Shown piece after piece: positions 55,364 to 64,000 of a DNA stretch of 64,000 bases; within the stretch, counting starts at the first letter, position 1, and each line of letters begins with the position of its first letter. Position numbers and translations under genes: made by a program. Origin of the DNA: Ophiobolus disseminans (taxonomy: Eukaryota > Ascomycota > Dothideomycetes > Pleosporales > Phaeosphaeriaceae). Location: the NCBI GenBank assembly GCA_010093685.1, contig MU006221.1, positions 1,271,491 through 1,335,490 of the forward strand. Direction: 5' to 3'. The notes beneath the pieces are model-generated. The model had not been told where the DNA came from, searched no databases, and saw nothing but the letters and a program-made list of their open reading frames with translations.

Positions 55364-56400
55364 ATGGCTGTCTCGGAGCAGGATACTCAAGTTCCCGCTC
55401 TCCGCAAGATTTTGACCTCGGAATCTGAGCCCCTCGCACGCCGATTCCGCGCCCTCTTCTCGCTCAAGCACGTCGCCTCGCTGCAGCCACCGAATGCGCA
55501 AACCGTTCCTGCGATCGAGGCTATTGCCGCCGCCTTTGCATCGCCGTCTGCATTACTTAAGCATGAGCTAGCTTACTGCTTGGGTCAGTCTGGGCACGAT
55601 GCGGCCATTGCGCCTCTGCGTGGTGTATTGGAGGACAAGGAGGAGGATTCCATGTGCAGACACGAGGCTGCAGAGGCGTTAGGCGCACTGGCAGACAAAG
55701 GTAGCCTGGATCTGCTGAAGCAGTTGAGAGATGATGAGAAGGAGGAGGAAGTTGTGCGGGAGACTTGCGACATTGCCGTCGACCGCATCGAGTGGGAGCA
55801 TGGGCTGCAGAAGGGTACCGAGAAGCTGAAGAAGAGGTATGGCAAAGCACGTCAATGATCATTGGCATTCCTGACTGAGATAGTGATTTCACATCCGTGG
55901 ACCCAGCGCCGCCACTCCCGCAGAGCACCGAAGCGCCTTCAATACCAGAACTCGAGAAGACCCTCCTCGACACATCCCTGCCTCTTTTCCACCGCTACCG
56001 AGCCATGTTTGCCCTCCGTGATCTCTCGTCGCCGCCAGACCTACCCACAGCGGTTCCGGCTGTCCTAGCACTCGCTCGTGGTTTTGGCGATCCATCTGCT
56101 CTTTTCCGCCACGAGATTGCCTTCGTCTTCGGCCAGTTGTCACACCCAGCATCCATCCCCAGCCTGACCGAGGCGCTGAGCAACACTAAAGAGGCGAGCA
56201 TGGTTCGACACGAGGCGGCCGAGGCGCTTGGAAGTCTGGGTGATGAGGAGGGCGTGGAGGATACATTGAAAAAGTTCTTGAACGACCCAGAGCAGGTTGT
56301 TCGGGACAGCGTGATAGTGGCGCTCGACATGGCGGAGTTTGAGAAGAACGGCGAAGTGGAGTATGCCATTGTGCCTCAAGCGCAGCCGATTGCGGCCTAG
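55364..56400 (+). CDS. LIA1: Deoxyhypusine hydroxylase
   Basis: Two exons, 55364-55836 and 55884-56400, with a 47-nt intron (GTATGG..CTGAC..TAG) give 329 aa. The enzyme hydroxylates the deoxyhypusine of eIF5A using a di-iron centre held by HEAT-like repeats. All four His-Glu metal sites are present: LLKHELAYCLGQ, CRHEAAEALGAL, LFRHEIAFVFGQ and VRHEAAEALGSL, in two symmetric halves. The repeats LARRFRALFSLKHV and FHRYRAMFALRDL mark the matching starts of each half. The intron falls in the linker between the halves. Length is typical. It is convergent with RPA12, only 72 bp apart. Confidence 0.96.
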
Positions 56401-56472
56401 GAAAGTCGTGGATTGCATGTTCGAGGCGTCGCGGTACACTTCGACATACGGAAGAGTAATATAGATATCCTC

Positions 56473-56949
56473 TCAATTGTTGGTGTTCCACCTGTAGTAT
56501 AGAATCAGTACAAGCTCAAGGATATCAAGTCTGCTTCGACTTACTTGTGGCCACAGTCGCACTCGTAAAAGACCGTGGAGCCTTCGTCTGCACCTCGCAG
56601 TTGCTGAGTGTAATAGCGAACCTCCTCCCTGCCGCACTTCTCGCACGTGTGCTGGATCAGGACGCTGGTCTGAACATCGTCGTCGTTGACGGTCTGGACC
56701 TCGCTTCGCTTTGCGCGCAACGCTGACGGGAAAGCTGTGGGCTTGGAGTGCGTAACGACGGTCTTGGAGGACGTGTCTATAGGTCAAACACGTCAGATAC
56801 TGCATCTCCATGCAATGCACCTTCACAAACACACCTTTGCAGGACGCGCCGCAGATGGAGCAGGTCAAGATGACATTCTTCTTTCCGGCGCTGCCGTCAA
56901 GCAGGTTGCCGCAGTCGGTGCAGAAGATGAGGGAGCCAATTGCAGACAT
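56473..56949 (-). CDS. RPA12: RNA polymerase I subunit RPA12 (A12.2)
   Basis: Three exons (56949-56835, 56776-56545, 56491-56473) give 121 aa; the last exon encodes only WNTNN and the stop. RPA12 works in transcript cleavage and termination by Pol I. The N-terminal zinc ribbon is FCTDCGNLLDGS..LTCSICGASCK. The C-terminal TFIIS-like ribbon is HTCEKCGREEVRYYTQQLRG-ADEGS, then FYECDCGHKWNTNN, containing the invariant acidic pair (ADEGST) that reaches the polymerase active site. Two zinc ribbons of this kind and the short length are diagnostic. The start at 56949 (MSAIGSLIF) was chosen over an upstream in-frame ATG because conserved sequence begins there. Confidence 0.95.
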   Translation of the reverse strand: MSAIGSLIFCTDCGNLLDGSAGKKNVILTCSICGASCKGVFVKVHCMEMQYLTCLTYRHVLQDRRYALQAHSFPVSVARKAKRGPDRQRRRCSDQRPDPAHVREVRQGGGSLLHSATARCRRRLHGLLRVRLWPQVSRSRLDILELVLILYYRWNTNN

Positions 56950-57320
56950 GGTGGTATGTTTTGGCCGTGACACTTGCAGATGAAGCTGGGTTGGAGAAAA
57001 AAGTGACAGGGAATCGCGAACTTTGCGGGGAGCACTTCCGCGGCTGCAGCTAGATGCATGCGGCAGGCGGTAAGACGCGCCAGAATTGAGAGTGCTTGCC
57101 CATGTGCGACAGCTACGGCATCGCTTTCACCGCACTGCACAAGGCCGCCATCTCGCACAGGCGCAATACTGTTGAGCGTCAAGGTCTGCTGTCACCATCA
57201 TGCGCCCGCGACTGCCGCCGTAGCGACTTCTCAACCCTCTCTACCGGCCGAACATCAACGCCCGCCCAGAACCAGCACCACAACCACCCCACCCGTTTTT
57301 GTCCAAAACTGCAGCTCGCC
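56950..57320. promoter_or_regulatory. Divergent promoter region of RPA12 and SCC2
   Basis: 371 bp between opposite starts. The right part is C/A-rich, typical of a leader. No specific site was picked out. Confidence 0.4.
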
Positions 57321-60300
57321 ATGTCTGCATACAGGAACGACGGGTGGCACACCGCCAATGGAGGCGGTCTGGCATACCGTCCCCCGCCCACGGTCGATGA
57401 GGCCATCCCATACTCGCCCTTTACCTCCATCATCCCCTTCTCGCCCGGTCAGTAAACCACCTTCACCTCGAGACATGGCCCACGCATGCCTCTCTCACCT
57501 GCCTCTGACCTGCAAGCTAACAGCCGGCAGACATAATTCCCTTCCCGTCCGCCGAGCCGCCCACTCCGCCCTCAACCCTGACCACCGAGCAACAGCACGC
57601 GGCGAAGAAGGCCGTGGGCATCTTGAACGACGAGATCAAGGGCCAGACCACCGCGCAGCATCTGACCGACACTCTTCGCCAGCTGCGCGATCTTTTGCTG
57701 CCCGACAAGCTGCCCGAATAGTACGACTCCATGTTGCACGTCCCGAAAACGAAGACTGACAGTGAACAGCAACTTCAAAGCCATGCCGCAGCTCGCAACG
57801 CCTCCGCCAGAAAGTCCCGTGAAGGAAACCAATGGAACAACACCAAGCAATGTACCTGGACTCAGTCCATTCGCCAGCATGTTACTGAAGCACACGAATG
57901 TGAGCTTTGCTTGTAGGTTGCTTTATCCACCTTGTTTGCGGCTACACGCTAACAAAACCAGCTTCTGGCGTCAGATACACCGAACCACCACGGAAGTCCG
58001 AAACCCCCGCAAGGCCCTCGCAAGCTCAAAAATCCTCGCAGCCGCAGGTCGCAACTGCCAATGGCGTTGCGCACTCCCAGAACGCGCACCTCCCCTTTTC
58101 GTCCAGTGCCCTTTCCTCCGCTCCGAGCAGCACACCCGCCCGGCCAGGCCCTATTGTTATGCCCAAGCCCATAAGTGGGGCCCGCGAAGAATACACACGC
58201 TACGACAACATTGACGTGGCCCAGAGCCTCTCACAGAAAAAGAAGGAAGACCGGAAAGCTCAGGCTGGTGCAGCCGCTCTGAGACCGCATGAGCGTGAGA
58301 TTGCCGATCGGAAGATAGAAGAGCTCCAGAATCTGGTAGAATCTCTGGCCCAGGATAAGGACGACGTCGACGGGGCACAGCACTTCACGACAGTACCGAC
58401 GCCTGACGGCGAGTTCACAGTATTGAAAGCAAAAGAGATGGATGCTCTCTCAGACAAGATGTCAAACATCATCAATCTCGGCCGCTTCGTTGCCCTTCCT
58501 GTTGACTTGGTCATGGATGTACAGTCTCTGCTACAGCCAGCCATCACATCCACCACCAAGAAGATCCTGTTCACGCAAGAAGACGAATCACCCGAATGGT
58601 CGGAAAGCATCGATGCAGCCAAGTTCGCACTTAAGGCTTGTAAAATGGTGCTGGATACCATGATCGAGGGTCGCGACGATTACCGCATGCGACGGGAAGA
58701 GATCATCGACGTGATCATCGACCTCATCAAATTCACCAAGGATGCATGCATCGTCCCCGTTGTTCAGTCACGGAGATCTGGCTCTGCAGAATGCTTGTTC
58801 AACGCAGCGACAGGCGAGAAGAAAGAACTGCAGGCAGTGCTCCGTCTATGTGGTAGTGTGATCAGCCGTTTCGCCACTCTCATCGGCAAATGCAACTTGT
58901 CCGACAGGGCGCTCAACAGCCTGGAGTATCTGACACTCGAGCTTGTCATGGAGCAAAACAGCGAATCTGAAAAGGACTCTATCTTCTCGATCCCGAAATT
59001 TGAACAATTTCGACAAAAGGCCGTCGACGTCCTCGCACAGATTTTTGCTCGACATCCAGAGCAACGCAACTCCATCTTGAACGGGATTCTCAGCAACCTT
59101 GAGAAGATCTCAGACAAGAAGGCGAGCGCGCGGCAATTCAAGTCGGTGCGCGAAGTGCCAATCATGACAATCTCAGCTCTATTCATGCGCTTCGTGCAAG
59201 TTGCTGCAACAAATCCAGACGTACAATCCAAGACGGCGGCTGCTCGGTCTGCTGCGGAAGGATCGGACGAAGAAGGTAGTGATTACGAACCAGGAATGAC
59301 TATGAGGAGGAACAAGCGACGCAACGGCACACCTGGTCAGATCGCGCAAAATCTGTCAACAAATGGCATTCATATTGCCCATCACATCGCTAAGTCGCTC
59401 GTCGACCGAGCTTCCAATGTCTCGAAGACTGGCGACAAGCCTTTTCGGAATCTGCTCGACCTGTTCATCGAAGACTTTTGCAATGTGCTTGGCTCCCCAG
59501 AGTGGCCGGCTGCTAACATGCTGCTGCAACAGTTGCTGCTCCGCATGCAGCTCATCCTACAAGCTGATCCATCTGCGAAACACTCGGTCGTCGACAAGGA
59601 CATGGCCCTAGCAACAATGTCCAGGATAGGATGTGGCGTAATCGACTTCAAACTGAAGTTAAAGAAGTTGAAGCGCGAGAAGCTTGACGTTTCGCAATCC
59701 GAATTGTCCTCCAAGCTGGCACGTCTCGTTGACGAGGCGATAAGTGAAGACACGAAAGAGGATGTCAATGACATGGACTTACTCGCATTTGATGGCCCTT
59801 ATCGAATAGTCATTGAGGGACTTCGGGATTACCTGGAATTGCATGCGAGCCAGGAGGACCCACACCTCCAGTCAACCACTGGGTGTCATGTTACCTCGTG
59901 GTTGTCTTCCATCATTCGAGCCTTCCCAGACGAAGATGCAGACGCACATCCTTTGGACGCCCGGAATGTACGCGAACGCCTGGAGGCCATGATCATGGAC
60001 TCTAAATGGCTCATGCGCAAGTACAAATTTCAACCTGTCTCCGATGTGCAGAGCAAAATCGCCGCTGGCATCATTACTTTGCAAGGTCAAGTGTGCAGGT
60101 ACATTCCCAGTATCGTGCAGATCATGTCGGCGTACATGAGAGACAAAACCTCATCGAACCTTCGCTCGCGAGGCATGTCCGGCTTGGAGCAACTCGTCCA
60201 CAAAGACCCCCGCGTCATCACTGAAAGCGAGGCAAGTAACATGAACCAAGTCCTCTCGGACACCTCTCCCAAGGTCCGCGAATCTGCTCTCAACTTTGTG

Positions 60301-62982
60301 TCTACATGTTTAGCACTGAACTCTGCACTTGAAAAGCACTTCTTGCCCCGCATCCTTCAGTTGACGACCGATACTTCGAACGGTCCAAAGAAGAAAGCTA
60401 TCAAGCTACTCAAGGACGTCTACAAAGGGACCACCTCGAAGGAGAACAGGCTTAAAATCATTGCTAATCTGCTCCTGCCATCTCAGGATGACGAGAAGGC
60501 GATATCAGAGCTCAGTTGCAGTGTCCTGGAGGAGATTCTGTTGGCAAGTACCAAGCCCGGCGCAAGAACGGATGAGAATCAGCTCAAATTTGAACGCGCA
60601 AAACGCTCCACGCTTATCATCGACACCATCCAGCTCATTCAGACACACCCAGCGCACCTCGAAGCCTTTGAGAAATTCTTCGTCCACGCATTGTCGCCTG
60701 ACGCAAGGGCTGCTGACGCAAACTCGGGTGTGTGCAGGAACCTTGTGGCAGATATGATCGACGAGGTCATCAGTCCAGGATCTGGGTCTGATACGAAAGT
60801 GCAAGCACGTACAATGATTGCACTCAGCATATTCGCTAAGGTCAAGCCTACCTTATTCACAGTTGACCAGATCCAGCTGCTCAAACTATATATCAAAGAG
60901 GTAGGCAACGCGGACGATTTACAACTTCTGCGACCAACTGTCATCATCTTCCGATACGTTATTGCGATACTCCCGTCTCTACAACAATCATTTGCGGAAG
61001 AAGTACGTACGAGCTTGATGCGCAATGTCTCAAAGTTAGCAAATTGGGCCAGTTTAGGTATTCCCACAAGTCGAGATACTTTGATCGATGTCGCTCATTG
61101 CCTCTGGACTGTTACTCCGATGGCCGACCAAGGCCCTCTCAAGTTGTGTACTACCATAACATCGATCATCTGCCAACTACAACCGCTTGTGTCGTGCACG
61201 AAGGAGGAGGCTACCCAGAAACGAAGCAAAATCAACTCGTATCTGATCTTACTAGGAACATTCGGCAAAGTCTGTAGCTTCGACCGATATCCCGAAATCT
61301 TCCGGGAGCGCCTGGTTGCGCAGGCCAACAACTTTGTCGCCAGGAAACAGGCTACCGCTCAGCAGCTCGAGCCACTTTATAAGTCCAGCTCGGCCGCTTC
61401 TCTTCTTCTGCTTGAGACCGTTCGACCATTCACAATGCAGTCCTGGGACATGAGCATACGCGAGCAAGCTTTGCAAAGTGTAGGAGGCATCTGCCAGGAG
61501 TCACCAAGCCTGTTCATGCGAGGAGAAATCGAAAAGGTTTTCAAGCTCGTTTTCGTCAATGAAGGCAATGACCAGTTGAAGCGGGTGGTCCTCCATGCAT
61601 TTAACGACTACTTTGCCTTTGCCGAGCGACGATCGGAGACCGGAGCAGAAATTGCAGTCGGGAAGGGAGCTGAGACGGGCAGTGCTCGGCTCGATACGTC
61701 TTTCGTCGCAAGCGACAATGACACTGCACCTCTTCACTTGTCCAAGAGATTCTTAGGAGATTTTGTGAAGACTGCGCTCAAACACGACAATGAGCTGGCC
61801 ATTTTGGCCACTGGCATCATCACCAGTATCAGCCGTCAAGGCCTGGTTCATCCCAAAGAATGCGGCGCTCCCCTCGTCGCTTTGAGTACTTCTTCCAATG
61901 ACAGGATAGCACTGGCTGCTTCCACGGAGGCCAAGCGGATCCACGAGAAGCAAGAGTCCTATCTTGAGAAGGAATACATGCAGGCCATACGCATCGCTTT
62001 CACATATCAAATTGAGGTCTTTGACGACCCACACGGCATGCGCGAGGCCAACTACAGCCCGAAGCTGAGCAAGTTGTTCGAAGCGTTAAAGGCCGGCAAG
62101 AAGGCAACGTTCAAAAAGTTCATCGTGAACATGTGCAAGCATGTCGATTTCAATCCTTCGAGACTCGATGCCAAGGGAACTATGCCCGACTCTGTGCTTT
62201 TCGCTCGCTTCTGCCTGGAGAACCTGGCATTGTTAGATTTCTCGAACCTCGAGGAGCTATCGGTGTGTCTCAACGCGGTGGAAGCCATCGTGCTAAAGTC
62301 CACTGGTCCAGCCGTGGCTTTGGCCATTGAGACGGAAATGCCCAAGCAATTTGTCTTTGCAGACCAGCCACCAACCCCGGACATGCTACAGCAGCAGCTT
62401 GCTGACGCCTCCGGGACGGACGAAACATTCGCATCGTTCTTGGGCTCAGCTCCTACAACTTCACAGCTCGCACCGTCTACAATTGGTGACACTCGACTTC
62501 GCCAAATTACTGTTGCTTGCATGATCCTCCAAATGGTCTGGGAGACACGAACCTTCATCCGCCGCTGCTACAACGTGCACAAGTTCAACGGACGGATCCC
62601 GCAGAAAGAGTACGCCAAACCCGCACAACGCAATAATTTTGTCTCCGGGAAAGAACTCTGGGAACACCTGACGCCGATCATGACCGCCCTCGACAACCGC
62701 GAGTCCATGATCAAGACGTGCTACGACTTCGCCGAACTGCTAGAGGTTGACCGAGAAGCGCAAGTTGGTGAGGAGGGCGACGAGAACGACCTTGGTGCAG
62801 GCTACGAAACACCAACCGAGGGTGACGATGCGAATGGCGCATCGTTCCCCACCAGCGGCCGTGGCAGGAAGAGGAAGAGCAACGTGAGCTTGAGCAATAC
62901 ACCAAAGAAGCAGCGCGGTCGGCCGGCGAAGAGCAAGAAGAGGAATTCAAGAACGCCGGATGGCGATGGCGATTCAGACTAG
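57321..62982 (+). CDS. SCC2: Sister chromatid cohesion loader SCC2 (Mis4/NIPBL)
   Basis: Four exons (57321-57447, 57531-57720, 57770-57912, 57962-62982) in phase give 1826 aa. SCC2 with SCC4 loads cohesin onto chromosomes and activates its ATPase. The N-terminal 250 residues are disordered and start MSAYRNDGWHTANGGG. A long HEAT-repeat rod follows: the repeats around IPSIVQIMSAYMRDKTSSNL, RSRGMSGLEQLVHKDPRVI and SPKVRESALNFVSTCLALNS match the HEAT segment associated with cohesion, and SWDMSIREQALQSVGGICQE and the following FKLVFVNEGNDQLKRVVLHA match the cohesion C-terminal region. The tail is basic with AT-hook-like RGRKRKS and QRGRPAKSKKR. The first three short exons were joined because their frames continue without stops into the conserved rod. 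Confidence 0.94.
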
Positions 62983-64000
62983 GAGCCCTGATCGCGTCTG
63001 TCATCGGAGCGAAGAGAGGCAAGGGAAAGGACGCTTTGCTTCAACGACGCAACGTTTCGAGCTAGGCACTCGCTGCACACACCACCGCGACAGCCAAGCG
63101 CACCAAAAAAGTCTTCGGCAAACATATACTTTCCCAGCATTTCATCGGCGTTCAAAAAGGCGGTGTTTACGGGAGATACCCCTTAGCATAGCGCAAGGCT
63201 CATGCATTCGGCGTTGATCTTTTCTTACGTGGGTGTATTGTAGTTTTGTTTATGCATACCATTTACGATGTGCACATTCGTATACTTTTGGCATTTAAGC
63301 ATTAGCATATCTTATTCGAATTCCAAGCCTCGTTTTGCGATTTGTGTATGTACTGTGGAGGTGGTGCGCAGGAGTGAGTGCGTGTGTGCGGAAGTGGAGT
63401 GTAGTTCTAGTTTGAAGAGAAGAAAAGATATTGGTGATTAACTACTTGAGACGTACGCGGTTTTGCGAGGTTGCCTTGTGGGTCAGCGGTTCGTCGTGAT
63501 AAATTCATTGCGCGCTGTGGAAACTAAGTCGAGCTTTCGCATAGCATTGCAACGTCGATAGGCCTTTCAGGGTGCTCGTGTACATAAATACAATATTTAA
63601 TAATTTTCTCTCAAGGTACAGAACCCCACCCGATAACGACGACGCTAATCTAGAGGAGTTGGTGAGGCCGAATGATGGACGTGAGTTCGAGTTCGAGCTG
63701 AGATGACTTCTCTTTTTGGGATTTTTGTTGCCTTTTTTTAGAATATATGGGGGCTCCGCTTAGACTGTTGGGGATGGGATTTGGCAAAGGGGGTTGTGGC
63801 AGTGGGCGTGGGGAGTAAGACAATGGTGAGGTTAAATCTTGGATCGGCCATCGCAAGTTACCTACGGGATATTGAGATGTAGTGAGCTAGCTTGGTCAAA
63901 ACACAGAGCCGCTACTGCCCTCTGCCTTTCTCTGAAGTTGGTCATACGAACAGCAAAACATAAGGGACAAGGAATAACAAAATAGCGCTATTTTCTTATA
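62983..64000. other. Region downstream of SCC2, no gene recognised
   Basis: 3-prime flank of SCC2 running to the window end. AT-rich blocks (about 63280-63310 and 63590-63615) are present. Any gene would have to start beyond the window. Confidence 0.45.

Noticed and set aside
57058..57759. Plus-strand open frame of 233 codons
   Set aside because: It overlaps the RPA12/SCC2 promoter and SCC2 exons 1-2 in another frame, with a Pro/Ser/Thr/His-rich translation and no domain.
1..64000. Search for a biosynthetic gene cluster, CRISPR array, transposon or virus-derived gene
   Set aside because: No polyketide or peptide synthase, terpene cyclase, transposase, reverse transcriptase, repeat-spacer array or viral protein was recognised in any frame.

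Overview
This 64 kb window is nuclear DNA of a filamentous ascomycete (Pezizomycotina, probably Dothideomycetes; the class is inferred). The evidence is about 30 closely packed eukaryotic genes on both strands with short GT..AG introns (mostly 37-85 nt), CTAAC/CTGAC-like branch points, and fungal families such as GH47 mannosidase, HAL-type kinase, Svf1, Scc2/Mis4, RPA12 and DUF1763/DUF2293 proteins. I found no bacterial operons, CRISPR arrays, rRNA, convincing tRNAs or intact transposons. Exons were joined by hand: reading phase was carried through every junction and coordinates are given in each entry.

Layout. 0-5.3 kb: a GH47 alpha-mannosidase lies between two secreted, Ser/Thr-rich, single-pass membrane glycoproteins. 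5.7-12.5 kb: two ubiquitin-ligase genes, an Asi1/Asi3-like membrane RING protein and a Ufo1-like F-box/WD40/triple-UIM protein. 13.2-21.7 kb: mitochondrial uS12m, a C2H2 zinc-finger protein, a GH2 glycosidase and a membrane GNAT acetyltransferase, separated by long non-coding gaps. 21.7-23.9 kb: a gene-free stretch with an imperfect duplication and a hairpin. 23.9-33.5 kb: HAL-type kinase, Svf1, a divergent histone H4 with a long N-terminal extension in five small exons, a 2EXR-like protein and MLH1. 33.8-45.3 kb: a secreted HExxH metallopeptidase, an unknown protein, MOZART1, a CCDC25/NFACT-R protein, a DUF1763 protein, a DUF2293 protein and a SNG1-like membrane protein. 45.8-53.1 kb: a PEP-mutase/ICL-fold enzyme, a three-TM fungal protein, a MAPEG protein, and a decayed HET-like fragment. 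53.5-63 kb: an unknown protein, deoxyhypusine hydroxylase, RPA12 and cohesin loader SCC2.

Most genes are housekeeping (translation, rDNA transcription, cohesion, mismatch repair, protein quality control) with a minority of secreted or accessory genes. I see no biosynthetic cluster and no clear multi-gene new system. The most unusual items are the extended histone H4 variant, a sharp switch from pyrimidine-rich to purine-rich codon usage inside several genes (with poly-G tracts beside two of the G-rich ends), the three-UIM F-box protein, and an apparent one-base frameshift in the first gene.
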